From Halothiobacillus sp. (GTDB lineage Bacteria; Pseudomonadota; Gammaproteobacteria; Halothiobacillales; Halothiobacillaceae): a stretch of DNA of 64,000 bases. The notes beneath the pieces were generated by a model. It worked only from the letters and a program-made list of their open reading frames with translations. It was not told where the DNA came from and did no database searches. The stretch covers positions 1 to 64,000 of the forward strand of contig JAGDVP010000005.1 of assembly GCA_023255735.1 (NCBI GenBank), in the 5' to 3' direction. This document shows positions 10,635 through 20,943 of this stretch, piece after piece; position 1 is the first letter of the stretch; every line of letters starts with the position of its first letter. Position numbers and translations under genes: made by a program.

Positions 10635-13600
10635 ATGAACTCTGATTCTCGCCACACGCAGCGTTTAATTGCACTCGATGCTTTATTTACTGAAGTCCGG
10701 GTGAATATTTTGGACAGGCAGCACCCGATTAGCGGATTACTACCCGCCAGTACGGCAGTGAATGCCCACGGCGATTACACCGATGCGTGGGTGAGAGATA
10801 ATGTGTACAGCATTTTGTGCGCATGGGGCTTGGGTATGGCGTATCGGCGGGTCGATAACGCCGATGCCCGCGCCTATGAATTAGAGCAAGCAACTGTCAA
10901 AAATATGCGAGGGTTGCTCACTGCCATGATGCGCCAGGCAGATCGGGTTGAACGATTTAAGCGCACGCAAAAGCCCACCGATGCCCTGCATGCCAAGTAC
11001 GATACAGCGACCGGCCTTGCGGTGGTGGGCGATGATGCTTGGGGGCATTTACAGCTCGATGCCACCTCGTTATTTGTGCTCATGCTGGTGCAAATGACGC
11101 TAAGCGGCTTGCGCATTATTGCTAGCCGAGATGAAGTGGATTTCATTCAAAATATCGTTTGGTATTTATCCCGTGCCTACGCCACGCCCGATTACGGTAT
11201 TTGGGAGCGGGGCAACAAAATCAATCATGGCCAGCGCGAGCTCAATGCAAGCTCGCTTGGCATGGTGTTGGCCGCGTTGCAGGCAGTCAATGGCTTTGAT
11301 CTGTTCGGCGGTGATGGCGATGATTCGAGCCGGGTTTTTGTGTTGGCAGATGATATCGCCCGCACGGAAATGACCCTCAATGCCCTGTTGCCGCGTGAAT
11401 CAGGCTCCAAAGAAGTTGATTCTGCGCTGTTATCGGTGATTGGGTTTCCCGCGTTTGCAGTACGCGATGGCGATAAAGTCAAAGCAGTGGATTCCGCCAT
11501 CCGGGGAAAATTAGCCGGGCGCTACGGCTGCAAGCGATTCCTGCGTGATGGCCACCAAACCGCGCTGGAAGATGAACATAAATTGCATTACGAGCCGGAT
11601 GAACTCAAAAAATTTGCCAATATCGAGTCTGAGTGGCCGCTGTTTTTTACCTATCAACTCATTAATCATTTATTTGCCGGCAATCAGGCGGCAGCCTTTG
11701 CGGTGAATGAACAATTAAAACGGGTGGCAGTCAGGCGGGCGGGGCAGTTTTTATTGCCCGAGCTCTATTTTGTTACCGCCGATGATGTGGCCGAAGAGCA
11801 GCGCAATCCGGGCAGCGCCGATCGCAGCCCGAACGCGAATCAACCCCTTGTTTGGGCGCAAAGTTTATGGATTTTAGGGCGCTTGCTGCTGCTGGATGCG
11901 ATTGGCGTGAATGATTTGGACCCGATTAACCGGCGGCATCATGCCGGTGGGCAGGGCATTAGTCGGGCCGTGTCGGTCGCGCTCATCGCAGAAACCCCAG
12001 CTGTTGATGCGGCGCTCACAGGGATGGGTTCAGACTTGCACGCAGTGTTGGGCCAATCGCGCATTCGGGTAGGCTCCGTGCGTGCGTTGGTCGAAAACTT
12101 GGTGGACTTAGGCGCCAATGCTCGGTTGGGGTTAACGGGTCGGCCGCGCCGGCGCGTGCTGGGTTTGAGCACAGCCAAAGTGTATGAGATCGGCGGTGAG
12201 CAATGGCTTATTGTGCCGCAGCTTTTTGATACCGATGACTTTTACCTCACCCAAGATTTGGCGCTCCTGGTGCAAGAGCTGCGCTCGACGATTGCCTATC
12301 TACATCGGTACTGGCAACAACCGGGGCGGCCTATTCTCACCATTATGATTAGTGAATGGATGCTGCCCTCGCCGGATTTTGTGGTTTTATTAAGTTTTTT
12401 GCGCGATGAATTAATGCGCGGTACGGTGGCAGGCGTGCCGGTGCATTTGGATCGGGTGGAATCGCTGGTCAGCCGTGCGCACCGCATTCGGCTGCCGGGC
12501 GAGATGATGGGCTGGGCATTGCGTGCGCCCTTGCGGCCGATTTTGGCGAACACCACGCCCGATGCCCCGCGCGCTCAAATGCAAGAATCAGACACCGACA
12601 CCGCGCTCATGGTGCGGCTGGCCACCACGCAGGATATTACCCAAAGGCTCACCCTGTTAACTGAGCTGGTGCATCGGCATGGCGGCCACGCGCAGGCATT
12701 GAGTGATGGCACCGGGCGCGTGACGTCACTCACCGAATTACTTGAAGGCTTATTTCGTCAGGCGCAACAGGCGCGCGCTTGGGGCGTGATGCGCCGCACG
12801 GCAGAGCTTTTGGGTAAAGTGGATGCCTATCTTGAAGTCGCGCTCATGGATTTACTGGTGCGGCAAAAGCGGTTGGCGGTGGGGCGCTCGTACACAAGTA
12901 AAGCATTGATTGTTGAACCTTTGTCTAATCATGAAATTTTAAATCGTATTAAACAGTTTTGCGGCGATGATCCGCGAGAACGAATTCTGACCCAGGAGCT
13001 GATTGTGCATTTAGGCGGGTGGATTCGCTCCGCCCCGGCCTTATTTGACGATGTGATCACCTTGCGGATTGGCCCCTTATTGCAAACCCTCATTTCGCTC
13101 TCGGCGCGGGCGGGTGGTGTGGCACCGGGGGTCGCGTTTGATTGGTTAATGGAGCAAGCGCCGAGCGTAATTAGCCTTAAATTGCGTGAAGCGCTCGCGT
13201 GGAAAGAGGGCGCCTCACGGCTTGAGTCGCTGCGATTGGCCGATGGCTCTGCTAATTTAGATGCCTTGGTTTTTCGAGCCGAAGATGATCCCCTGCCCGC
13301 CACGACCGATTGGTTGCAATGGCGCATGATTGAAGGCGCCATTGGCCGTTTGCCCGATGAATTTTATCGCGGGGTGTGGGGGCTGATGGCGCATGCGCCG
13401 GCGCTCGTGATTGGCGATCGCTATAATGCGCGCAACTCGCTTGATTGCGCCGTTTGGCGTAGCCAAACCACGGCGGGCGAAAAAAACTTTGCCCTCACCA
13501 TTGAGCACATCTTAAATCGGATTGCCGCACCAGAATATCGCCAGCTGGTCATCGAATGCTTGCAAACTTTGATTCAAATTACCGAAAAAAATCCCGGTTT

Positions 13601-13829
13601 GTGTGTTCAAGATGCTTTAATCATCGATGTGCTCATTGGCCATGCCGTGCGTCTTGCGTGGTGCCAAGGTCAAGGCGAAGGCCATGCCCGGTATGATGAA
13701 GTGCGCGATCAAGCGTGGAAAGCGTTTTATCTGCGCCCGCCGCATCAGGTTGCCTATTATGTGACCGAGGCGCTTGAAACCTTGCTGGGTATGGGTGAGC
13801 ATCGGGCATTAATCGTAAATGAGTCTTAA
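10635..13829 (+). CDS. Phosphorylase kinase alpha/beta-like GH15 protein
   Basis: A 1064-residue protein resembling the regulatory alpha/beta subunits of eukaryotic glycogen phosphorylase kinase along its whole length. The N-terminal (alpha/alpha)6 glucoamylase-like (GH15) region, about residues 10-440, carries the diagnostic segments DAWVRDNVYSILCAWGLG, LHAKYDTATGLAVVGDDAWG, GHLQLDATS and ELNASSLGM. A second domain covers about 500-780. The C-terminal part contains PLSNHEILNRI and ILTQELIVHLGGWIRS, matching the end region of the kinase subunits. There is no signal peptide, so it is cytoplasmic. No kinase domain is present. Start: ATG behind CAGGA; the frame upstream lies inside hslO. Fourteen bases downstream is glucokinase, suggesting alpha-glucan metabolism. 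Whether it hydrolyses glucan or acts as a scaffold is unknown. Confidence 0.85.
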   Translation: MNSDSRHTQRLIALDALFTEVRVNILDRQHPISGLLPASTAVNAHGDYTDAWVRDNVYSILCAWGLGMAYRRVDNADARAYELEQATVKNMRGLLTAMMRQADRVERFKRTQKPTDALHAKYDTATGLAVVGDDAWGHLQLDATSLFVLMLVQMTLSGLRIIASRDEVDFIQNIVWYLSRAYATPDYGIWERGNKINHGQRELNASSLGMVLAALQAVNGFDLFGGDGDDSSRVFVLADDIARTEMTLNALLPRESGSKEVDSALLSVIGFPAFAVRDGDKVKAVDSAIRGKLAGRYGCKRFLRDGHQTALEDEHKLHYEPDELKKFANIESEWPLFFTYQLINHLFAGNQAAAFAVNEQLKRVAVRRAGQFLLPELYFVTADDVAEEQRNPGSADRSPNANQPLVWAQSLWILGRLLLLDAIGVNDLDPINRRHHAGGQGISRAVSVALIAETPAVDAALTGMGSDLHAVLGQSRIRVGSVRALVENLVDLGANARLGLTGRPRRRVLGLSTAKVYEIGGEQWLIVPQLFDTDDFYLTQDLALLVQELRSTIAYLHRYWQQPGRPILTIMISEWMLPSPDFVVLLSFLRDELMRGTVAGVPVHLDRVESLVSRAHRIRLPGEMMGWALRAPLRPILANTTPDAPRAQMQESDTDTALMVRLATTQDITQRLTLLTELVHRHGGHAQALSDGTGRVTSLTELLEGLFRQAQQARAWGVMRRTAELLGKVDAYLEVALMDLLVRQKRLAVGRSYTSKALIVEPLSNHEILNRIKQFCGDDPRERILTQELIVHLGGWIRSAPALFDDVITLRIGPLLQTLISLSARAGGVAPGVAFDWLMEQAPSVISLKLREALAWKEGASRLESLRLADGSANLDALVFRAEDDPLPATTDWLQWRMIEGAIGRLPDEFYRGVWGLMAHAPALVIGDRYNARNSLDCAVWRSQTTAGEKNFALTIEHILNRIAAPEYRQLVIECLQTLIQITEKNPGLCVQDALIIDVLIGHAVRLAWCQGQGEGHARYDEVRDQAWKAFYLRPPHQVAYYVTEALETLLGMGEHRALIVNES

Positions 13830-13842
13830 AGGAGGCGATTTA

Positions 13843-14889
13843 ATGATTTTGGCAGGGGATATTGGTGGCACAAAAACCTTACTCGCTTTGAGTTCCGTTT
13901 CAGAATCGCGGGTGCTTTGGCAGCAGCGCTACGACAGCACCGTTGTGACCAATTTCAGCGAGTTATTAACCCATTTCTTAAGCCAAGCCCAACAAGTGCT
14001 CGCAAGCCAAATGCCCCAAGGGCTGCCGGCCATTGCCGCTGCCGGTTTTGGTATTGCAGGCCCTATTAGCGGCGCATTGGGGGCGCAACAGGTTAAAGCC
14101 ACCAATTTACCTTGGGTACTGGATAGCGCAGAAATTTCTGTGCAATTAGGCGGTATCCCCGTGGTATTTGCCAATGATTTAGTGGCCAGTGGCACGGCGG
14201 CGATTTTCGCCCCTGCGCCCGCCAAAGTGGCGCTTAACCCGTTTGCGCGGGTGCCTGCCCGCGCACTGAATGGCACAAGCAGCGGGCATGTGGCGGTGAT
14301 TGCCGCCGGCACCGGCTTAGGGGAAGCTTTATTTTATTTTGATGGCACGCGCCATCATCCCATGCCTACCGAGGGCGGGCACTGTGATTTTGCGCCCAAT
14401 AATGCGCTGGAAAATGAGTTATGGGCTTATTTGCGGGCAAAGCTCGATGGCCATGTGAGCTACGAGCGTATTTTATGTGGTAAAGGCTTTGTTGAATTAT
14501 ATGAATTTGCTAAGACCCAAGCGCTGGCCAGTGAAACCCCCCATATGCAGGCGCGCTTAAGCACTTGCCAAGATAAAAGCGCGGTGATTACCGCGCAGGC
14601 GGTAGCGGGCAGTGATGCGTTAAGCGAGATTGCTTGCCGGCTATTTGCGCGTATTTATGGCGCCGAAGCCGGCAATTTGGCGCTTAAATCGCTCCCGATG
14701 GGCGGGGTGTTTGTGGCCGGTGCCATTGCGGGGCACATTTTGCCTTTTATGCAGCGAGAATTTATGCAGGGGTTTTTAGACAAGGGGCGCTTTACGGATT
14801 TGCTGCGGCAAATTCCGGTCTGGGTGGTGAGTGATCCTGATCTTGCCTTAAAAGGTGCAACGCAATTGGCGCGGACGCAGCTCGTATGA
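13843..14889 (+). CDS. glk: Glucokinase
   Basis: A 348-residue ATP-dependent glucokinase of the bacterial Glk family, converting glucose to glucose 6-phosphate in the cytoplasm. The phosphate-binding GDIGGTKTLLAL is at the N-terminus. AAGTGLGEA and EGGHCDFAP (sugar-binding Glu/His) lie in the middle, with MGGVFVAGAIAGHI later. The ATG at 13843 follows a strong AGGAGG; the in-frame ATG at 13819 lies inside the preceding gene. The gene sits directly behind the phosphorylase-kinase-like protein and overlaps thiE by ATGA. It could use glucose released from storage glucan, which is inference. Confidence 0.93.
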   Translation: MILAGDIGGTKTLLALSSVSESRVLWQQRYDSTVVTNFSELLTHFLSQAQQVLASQMPQGLPAIAAAGFGIAGPISGALGAQQVKATNLPWVLDSAEISVQLGGIPVVFANDLVASGTAAIFAPAPAKVALNPFARVPARALNGTSSGHVAVIAAGTGLGEALFYFDGTRHHPMPTEGGHCDFAPNNALENELWAYLRAKLDGHVSYERILCGKGFVELYEFAKTQALASETPHMQARLSTCQDKSAVITAQAVAGSDALSEIACRLFARIYGAEAGNLALKSLPMGGVFVAGAIAGHILPFMQREFMQGFLDKGRFTDLLRQIPVWVVSDPDLALKGATQLARTQLV

Positions 14890-15554
14890 GGCAAAATAGT
14901 TCCGCCAAGCGAGATGCGCTTTGGGGCTTGTATGTCATTACCGATACGCTTAAAACCCAGCGAACCGCATTAGTTCAGGCCGTGGCCGCCGCCATTGCGG
15001 GCGGTGCGCGTATTGTGCAATACCGCGATAAATCCGGCGATACAAAGCGCCGCTTGGCCGAAGCGAGCGCGTTGCGGGCATTAACGCGGGTGCATAACGT
15101 GATTTTTTTAATTAATGATGATGTAGCGCTGGCGCTGGCCGTCGGCGCCGATGGGGTGCATTTGGGGCGGGAAGATGGCGCTATCGCCTCTGCAAGAGCC
15201 GAGCTGGGTACGGGCGCGATTATTGGCGCATCCTGCTATAACGATTTGGCACTGGCAGAGCAAGCCGCCCAAGCCGGAGCCGATTATCTGGCTTTTGGGG
15301 CTTTCTTTAAAAGTAAAACCAAACCCCATGCCGTGCCTGCAAACCCGGCGCTATTGACGCGGGCACGGGCTGAGTTACACCTGCCCCTATGTGCGATTGG
15401 CGGCATCACGCCAGAGAACGCCCCTCCGCTTTTGACGGCAGGGGCGGATATGCTGGCGGTTATTTCAGCGGTTTTTGCCGCAAAGAACATCACCACAGCC
15501 GCCCATACCTTTGCTGCGCTGATGCCGAATAAAAATCCCTCGGGGCTGTTTTGA
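14886..15554 (+). CDS. thiE: Thiamine-phosphate synthase
   Basis: A 222-residue TIM-barrel enzyme joining the thiazole and hydroxymethylpyrimidine phosphates to form thiamine monophosphate. Motifs in order: GLYVITDT, QYRDKS (pyrophosphate binding), INDDVALALAVGADGVHLG, GASCYN, DYLAFGAFFKSKTKP and CAIGGITPENAPPLL. The start overlaps the glk stop by ATGA. No other thiamine gene is adjacent; hemL follows 30 bases later on the same strand. Confidence 0.94.
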   Translation: MRQNSSAKRDALWGLYVITDTLKTQRTALVQAVAAAIAGGARIVQYRDKSGDTKRRLAEASALRALTRVHNVIFLINDDVALALAVGADGVHLGREDGAIASARAELGTGAIIGASCYNDLALAEQAAQAGADYLAFGAFFKSKTKPHAVPANPALLTRARAELHLPLCAIGGITPENAPPLLTAGADMLAVISAVFAAKNITTAAHTFAALMPNKNPSGLF

Positions 15555-15584
15555 GTGATCTGATTTTTAGTTTTTGGAGTTGTT

Positions 15585-16862
15585 ATGTCTAGTAATCACA
15601 ATTTATTTGCAGAGGCTCAACGGCATATCCCCGGTGGCGTGAATTCGCCCGTGCGCGCCTTTCGTTCTGTGGGTGGGGATCCGGTATTTGTTAAACGCGC
15701 GGCGGGCGCGTATTTTTGGGATGAAAACGATCAACGCTATATTGATTATGTAGGCTCTTGGGGGCCTATGATTTTGGGGCACGCGCATCCGGTGGTCATT
15801 GAGGCGGTTCGTGAAGCGGCACTGCGTGGGTTGTCGTATGGCGCGCCCACCGTGGCTGAAACCCAGATGGCAGATGCCATTTGTGCGATTGTGCCTTCGA
15901 TTGAGATGGTGCGGCTTACCTCATCGGGAACCGAGGCGACCATGAGCGCCATCCGGCTCGCGCGCGGTTATACGGGGCGCGATAAAATCGTTAAATTTGA
16001 AGGCAATTACCACGGCCATTCCGATTCTTTGTTGGTAAAAGCCGGCTCCGGCGCGCTCACGTTTGGCGTGCCCAGCTCCCCCGGCGTGCCCAAGGCGTTG
16101 GCCGAACTCACCCTAACGCTGGAATACAACAACATTGAGCAAGTGCGAGAAACCTTCGCCCAAATCGGCCAAGAAATTGCGGCGATTATTGTTGAGCCCG
16201 TAGCGGGCAATATGAATTGCATCCCGCCCGTACCCGGCTTTTTAGAGGGCTTGCGCGCGGTGTGCGATGAATACGGCACCGTGCTTATTTTTGATGAAGT
16301 GATGACCGGTTTTCGCGTGGCCTTAGGCGGCGCGCAAGCGCATTACGGCGTAACGCCGGATATGACAACCTTAGGCAAAATAATCGGCGGTGGCATGCCC
16401 GTCGGCGCTTTTGGTGGCAAGCGCGCCATCATGGAACATATCTCCCCGTTGGGACCGGTGTATCAGGCCGGCACGTTATCGGGCAACCCGGTGGCCATGG
16501 CCGCCGGGTTGGCGACGTTGGAATTGTTGCAAGCCCCGGGTTTTTATGCGCAATTAACTGCTAAAACGACTGCGCTATGCACGGGGTTAGCCGCTGCCGG
16601 CAAAGCCGCTGGCGTGCCCGTGGTGACTCAGCAAGCGGGCGGTATGTTCGGCCTATTTTTCACCGAACACCCGGTGACAAGCTTTAACGCGGCTACCCAA
16701 TGCGATACCGCCGCCTTTAATCGCTTTTTTCATGGCATGTTGGCCGCCGGTGTGTATTTGGCGCCCTCCGCCTACGAGGCCGGGTTTGTTTCCATCGCGC
16801 ATACCGAGGCCGATATTCAAGCGACCCTGGCGGCGGCTGAATCGATACTTCGCGCGCTTTAA
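15585..16862 (+). CDS. hemL: Glutamate-1-semialdehyde 2,1-aminomutase
   Basis: A 425-residue PLP enzyme of the C5 pathway that converts glutamate-1-semialdehyde to 5-aminolevulinate, the first tetrapyrrole-specific precursor. The Schiff-base lysine is K265 in [17 protein letters not shown]. The N-terminal [11 protein letters not shown] and [16 protein letters not shown] are characteristic of HemL rather than of other class III aminotransferases. TTGGAG precedes the ATG. The family pairs ThiE and HemL in many proteobacteria, as here. Confidence 0.97.
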   Translation: MSSNHNLFAEAQRHIPGGVNSPVRAFRSVGGDPVFVKRAAGAYFWDENDQRYIDYVGSWGPMILGHAHPVVIEAVREAALRGLSYGAPTVAETQMADAICAIVPSIEMVRLTSSGTEATMSAIRLARGYTGRDKIVKFEGNYHGHSDSLLVKAGSGALTFGVPSSPGVPKALAELTLTLEYNNIEQVRETFAQIGQEIAAIIVEPVAGNMNCIPPVPGFLEGLRAVCDEYGTVLIFDEVMTGFRVALGGAQAHYGVTPDMTTLGKIIGGGMPVGAFGGKRAIMEHISPLGPVYQAGTLSGNPVAMAAGLATLELLQAPGFYAQLTAKTTALCTGLAAAGKAAGVPVVTQQAGGMFGLFFTEHPVTSFNAATQCDTAAFNRFFHGMLAAGVYLAPSAYEAGFVSIAHTEADIQATLAAAESILRAL

Positions 16863-16901
16863 ACCCACCGGGTGCATCCCTTTCAAGTTTTGGAGATTTC
16901 T

Positions 16902-18758
16902 ATGTGCGGAATTGTGGCAGCCATCGCCCAGCGGCCGGTGTGGCCAATTTTACTGGAGGGCCTGCGGCGGCTTGAATACCGGGGCTACGATTCAGCCGGT
17001 TTAGCGGTGCTCAATGCCTCGGGGCAAATCGCCTCCAGTCGGGCGGTGGGTAAGGTGCAAATGTTGGCCGAGCAAATTATCGCGACCAATCAGCAGTCAC
17101 CTGATTTACAAGGGTTTTTAGGCATTGCGCATACCCGTTGGGCCACGCACGGCGTGCCGGCCGAGCGCAATGCCCATCCGCATATCGCCGGCAGCCGCGT
17201 GGCGGTGGTGCATAACGGCATTATTGAAAACCACGCAAGCCTGCGCACTGAGCTGCAGCAAGCGGGCAGGCTATTTAGCTCCGATACCGATACGGAAGTA
17301 ATTGCCCACTTATTGGACCAAAATCTCGCGGCTGGGCTCTCGCCTGAGCAGGCTTTTCACAAAACGCTTGATCGCCTGCAGGGGGCTTTTGCCTTAGCCA
17401 TTTTAGTTAAAGACGCACCCAATCAGCTCTTTGTGGCGCGCCAAGGCAGCCCACTGGTGATTGGCGTAGGCCTTGGTGAATTATTTGCCGCTTCCGATGC
17501 GCTGGCCTTACTGCCGGTCACCCAGCGGTTTGTGTATTTGGCCGAGGGCGATCGAGCCGTGTTAACGCGCGAGGGCTTTACTGTGGTGGATGTCCGCGGG
17601 CAGGCCGCTTCGCGTTCAATTGTCGAATCAACCCAGCGTGCCGATAGCGCCGATCGCGGTGGCTACAAGCATTTTATGCTCAAAGAAATTCACGAGCAGC
17701 CCCGCGCCATTGCCGACACACTAGAGGGTCGGTTAAGTGGCGGGCGGGTGCTGCCTGCCGCCTTTGGTGTGGGCGCTGAAGCCGTCTTGCGCGATGTAGA
17801 ACGGCTGCAAATTGTGGCTTGCGGCACAAGCTACCACGCAGGCATGGTGGCGCGTTACTGGTTTGAAGATGTTTTGGGCATGCCCGCCAATGTTGAGGTT
17901 TCATCTGAATTTCATTACCGCAACCCCGTGTTAGAAGCGGGCACTTTGACGGTGATGCTCTCGCAATCGGGGGAAACCGCCGACACACTCGCCGCACTCC
18001 GCATGGTGCGCCAGCGCATGCCGAGCATGCCGATTCTGGCGATTTGTAACGCACCGGAATCCTCGCTGGTGCGTGAGGCGGATTTGGTGCTGATGACCCA
18101 TGCGGGCCCTGAAATTTCGGTCGCATCGACGAAAGCCTTTTCAACCCAGCTGGTCTCCTTGGCCTTGCTGTTACTTTCCATCGGCCGCCTTCAGAGCCGT
18201 TTGAGCGAAGAGGAAGAGCGGCGCATCGTGGCAGGCTTGGAGAAAATCCCCCAGTTAGCGCAAAACGCACTCACCCACGATGCCGAGATTTTGGCACTGG
18301 CAGAGCGGTTGGTAGACAAGCAGCACGCCTTATTTTTGGGGCGCGGCGCCATGTACCCTATTGCGCTGGAAGGCGCGTTAAAACTCAAAGAAATCAGTTA
18401 CATTCATGCCGAAGGCTATCCAGCGGGTGAATTGAAGCACGGCCCGTTGGCGTTAATTGACGACAATATGCCCGTGATTACCATCGCCCCGCAAAATGAT
18501 TTATTAGATAAATTAAAATCGAATATGAGCGAAGTGGCCGCGCGGGGTGCTGAATTATTCGTATTCGCCGATGAGCGTGCCGGCATCGAGCCTGAGCCCC
18601 GCTTGCATGTGCTGCCGGTCACCTCCCATGTCGGGCGAATTTCTGCCCCGATTATTTTTAATATTCCTTTGCAATTATTGGCCTACCACGTCGCCGTGCT
18701 GAAGGGGACTGATGTCGATCAGCCGCGAAATTTAGCGAAATCGGTCACGGTGGAATGA
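16902..18758 (+). CDS. glmS: Glutamine-fructose-6-phosphate aminotransferase
   Basis: A 618-residue enzyme making glucosamine 6-phosphate from fructose 6-phosphate and glutamine, the entry to UDP-GlcNAc for peptidoglycan and LPS. The N-terminal glutaminase domain begins with the nucleophile C2 (MCGIVAAI). Two SIS isomerase domains follow, with CGTSYHAG, SQSGETADT and the C-terminal NLAKSVTVE. The start follows TTGGAG; a ten-residue upstream extension in frame would bury Cys2 and is rejected, since Cys2 must become N-terminal. Neighbour ugd also feeds nucleotide-sugar synthesis. Confidence 0.97.
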   Translation: MCGIVAAIAQRPVWPILLEGLRRLEYRGYDSAGLAVLNASGQIASSRAVGKVQMLAEQIIATNQQSPDLQGFLGIAHTRWATHGVPAERNAHPHIAGSRVAVVHNGIIENHASLRTELQQAGRLFSSDTDTEVIAHLLDQNLAAGLSPEQAFHKTLDRLQGAFALAILVKDAPNQLFVARQGSPLVIGVGLGELFAASDALALLPVTQRFVYLAEGDRAVLTREGFTVVDVRGQAASRSIVESTQRADSADRGGYKHFMLKEIHEQPRAIADTLEGRLSGGRVLPAAFGVGAEAVLRDVERLQIVACGTSYHAGMVARYWFEDVLGMPANVEVSSEFHYRNPVLEAGTLTVMLSQSGETADTLAALRMVRQRMPSMPILAICNAPESSLVREADLVLMTHAGPEISVASTKAFSTQLVSLALLLLSIGRLQSRLSEEEERRIVAGLEKIPQLAQNALTHDAEILALAERLVDKQHALFLGRGAMYPIALEGALKLKEISYIHAEGYPAGELKHGPLALIDDNMPVITIAPQNDLLDKLKSNMSEVAARGAELFVFADERAGIEPEPRLHVLPVTSHVGRISAPIIFNIPLQLLAYHVAVLKGTDVDQPRNLAKSVTVE

Positions 18759-18812
18759 GCCTAATTTGATGAACCCAAGCCCTATTGAGCCTGAATTTAA
18801 GAGTTTGTATTT

Positions 18813-19391
18813 ATGAGTGACCGCCGATTTTTTGGGGCAAAAAAAGCCCTGCTTCTCAACACGCCGGTCGTCGAGGCAGCAGAGCCGAGCAAAACCGAGC
18901 GCAAGCGAGAAGCCCATGCGGCGCGCGATATGGGCGAGCGATTAAGTGAGCTCACCGATACCCAGCTTAAAACGTTTCCCCTCTCTGAAACCTTGCTCGC
19001 TACTTTAAAAGAGGCGCGCAACATCACCGCGCACGGGGCACGCAAACGGCATTTTCAATACATCGGGAAATTGATGCGTCAGCACGATGTGGCCGCCATT
19101 GAGGCAGAATTTGAACGGATCGACCCGGATGCGCCGCACAATATTCGTCTGCAACATGAGAGCGAGCGCTGGCGCGATCGGCTCTTGAGTGATGAGAACA
19201 CCAGCGTGACCGCTTTTGTTGCCGCCTATCCACAAAGTGACGTGCAAGCGTTACGGCAATTAGTGCGAATGGTGCTCAAAGAGCGGGCAGAGCAAAAACC
19301 GCCGCGCTACTTTCGGGAATTGTTTCGTTTTGTGCGCGACACCCTCAGTACGACGCCCAATCCCCCCGTGAATGATCTTAATGCTGAGTAG
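18813..19391 (+). CDS. darP: Ribosome-associated protein DarP (DUF615/YjgA)
   Basis: A 192-residue basic, helical protein of the DUF615/YjgA family, now called DarP, which associates with the late 50S assembly intermediate. Family segments: SKTERKREAHAARDMGERL, ITAHGARKRHFQYIGKLMR and the ALRQLVR...PPRYFRELFRFVRD C-terminus. The N-terminal 25 residues are divergent. AAGAG lies a little upstream of the ATG. It stands alone between glmS and ugd on the same strand, and its stop is 7 bases before ugd. Confidence 0.9.
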   Translation: MSDRRFFGAKKALLLNTPVVEAAEPSKTERKREAHAARDMGERLSELTDTQLKTFPLSETLLATLKEARNITAHGARKRHFQYIGKLMRQHDVAAIEAEFERIDPDAPHNIRLQHESERWRDRLLSDENTSVTAFVAAYPQSDVQALRQLVRMVLKERAEQKPPRYFRELFRFVRDTLSTTPNPPVNDLNAE

Positions 19392-19398
19392 TTGATTC

Positions 19399-20745
19399 AT
19401 GAAAATCACCATTTTTGGTACAGGCTATGTGGGCTTAGTCACCGGCGCCTGTTTGGCTGAAGTAGGCCATAGCGTGCTGTGTGCGGATATTGATCAAAAT
19501 AAAATAGATAAATTAAATCAAGGGATTATCCCTATTTTTGAGCCGGGGTTAGAGGCCATTGTGCGGGAAAACGCCGCCCAAGGGCGCTTGCAATTCACCA
19601 CCAACACCGCTGAAGCGGTTGCCTTTGGTGCAGTGCAATTTATTGCGGTGGGCACCCCGCCCGATGAGGATGGTTCTGCCGATTTGCAATATGTCCGCGC
19701 CGTCGCCCGCACCATTGGCGCGGCCATGACCACCCCTAAAATTGTGGTGAATAAATCCACCGTGCCGGTAGGCACCGGCGATCAAGTGCGCGCCGAGATT
19801 GCCGCGCAACTTGCCGCGCGCAATGTGAATTTTGATTTTGATGTTGTATCAAACCCCGAATTTTTGAAAGAAGGCGCGGCCGTCAATGATTTTATGAAGC
19901 CTGATCGCATCGTCATTGGCACCAGCAATAGCGCGAGTGAAAAGAAAATGCGCGAACTCTACGCGCCATTCAATCGCAATCACGATCGGATGATTGTGAT
20001 GGATTTACGCTCAGCGGAGCTCACCAAATATGCCGCCAATGCCCTGTTGGCCACCAAAATCAGTTTTATGAACGAACTGGCCAATTTAGCCGAACGCCTA
20101 GGCGCCGATATCGAGCAAGTGCGCTTAGGGATTGGCGCCGACCCGCGCATTGGCTACCACTTTATTTACCCTGGTTGCGGCTATGGGGGCTCGTGTTTTC
20201 CCAAAGATGTGCAAGCCTTGCATCGCACCGCGCGGGAAGTCGGCTACGACGCCGTTTTATTAAGTGCCGTTGAAGCGGTCAATCACCGTCAAAAAACTCG
20301 TTTAGTCGATTTAATCGAACGGCATTTTGGCGGCAAAGCTGCCTTGGCAGGCAAAACGTTTGCGTTGTGGGGCTTGGCCTTTAAGCCCAATACGGATGAT
20401 ATGCGCGCCGCCCCCGCCCGCGAGGTGATGGAAGCGTTGTGGGCTATGGGCGCCCTCGTGCAAGCCTTTGACCCGGAAGCCATGGAAGAAACCCAGCGCA
20501 TTTACGGCCAACGCGATGATTTATTACTGTGCGGCACGCGCGACGCGGCACTTAAAAATGCCGATGCTTTAATTGTTTGCACCGAATGGAAAACCTTCCG
20601 CGCGCCCGATTTTGAGCTTATGGCCAATACACTTAAAGCAAAACTCATTTTTGATGGCCGCAATGTGTACGACCCCCATCAATTGGCCGAACAGGGCTGG
20701 CAGTATTACGGCATTGGCCGGGGTTTAAGCATTTTGCAGGGTTAA
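19399..20745 (+). CDS. ugd: UDP-glucose 6-dehydrogenase
   Basis: A 448-residue NAD-dependent dehydrogenase oxidising UDP-glucose twice to UDP-glucuronate for surface polysaccharides. The N-terminal Rossmann motif is [14 protein letters not shown], the catalytic cysteine is C266 in [10 protein letters not shown], and the second Rossmann domain starts near residue 310 with [15 protein letters not shown]. GalU, which makes its substrate, is encoded at 36.4-37.3 kb. The gene follows darP closely and is followed by a 237-base gap containing several stem-loops. Confidence 0.96.
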   Translation: MKITIFGTGYVGLVTGACLAEVGHSVLCADIDQNKIDKLNQGIIPIFEPGLEAIVRENAAQGRLQFTTNTAEAVAFGAVQFIAVGTPPDEDGSADLQYVRAVARTIGAAMTTPKIVVNKSTVPVGTGDQVRAEIAAQLAARNVNFDFDVVSNPEFLKEGAAVNDFMKPDRIVIGTSNSASEKKMRELYAPFNRNHDRMIVMDLRSAELTKYAANALLATKISFMNELANLAERLGADIEQVRLGIGADPRIGYHFIYPGCGYGGSCFPKDVQALHRTAREVGYDAVLLSAVEAVNHRQKTRLVDLIERHFGGKAALAGKTFALWGLAFKPNTDDMRAAPAREVMEALWAMGALVQAFDPEAMEETQRIYGQRDDLLLCGTRDAALKNADALIVCTEWKTFRAPDFELMANTLKAKLIFDGRNVYDPHQLAEQGWQYYGIGRGLSILQG

Positions 20746-20897
20746 ACTTTAGTGCGTTACGTACCGGTATTGGCGTAAAGCCAGAATAGCGGCCTATTTC
20801 TGGGCAGAGCACCTGAAAGGGCAAAAAGCCTGCAACGCTTTGGCGCTTTTGGCCAAATCGAAAAGCAATAGCGCCGCCGCCCGATGCGGCGTCGGAT

Positions 20898-20923
20898 TGG
20901 CATGAATTTATGAGTTCATGCCA
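20898..20923. promoter_or_regulatory. Inverted repeat upstream of trhP
   Basis: TGGCATGAA and TTCATGCCA form a perfect 9-base inverted repeat separated by 8 bases (TTTATGAG). It lies 20 bases upstream of a TACAAT hexamer (20944-20949) that resembles a -10 element for trhP. The layout would suit a dimeric activator or repressor site, or an RNA hairpin ending a ugd transcript; no T-run follows, which argues against a terminator. No regulator can be named. Confidence 0.45.
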
Positions 20924-20943
20924 GTGCGCCGGTCACAACAGGC

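Noticed and set aside
13415..13435. GCGATCGC octamer, resembling the cyanobacterial HIP1 repeat
   Set aside because: Only isolated copies were noticed (another near 56900); the gene content is proteobacterial.
20875..20891. CGCCGC-CCGAT-GCGGCG stem-loop after ugd
   Set aside because: Stem of six with no T-run; may be a chance GC-rich hairpin, so not called a terminator.
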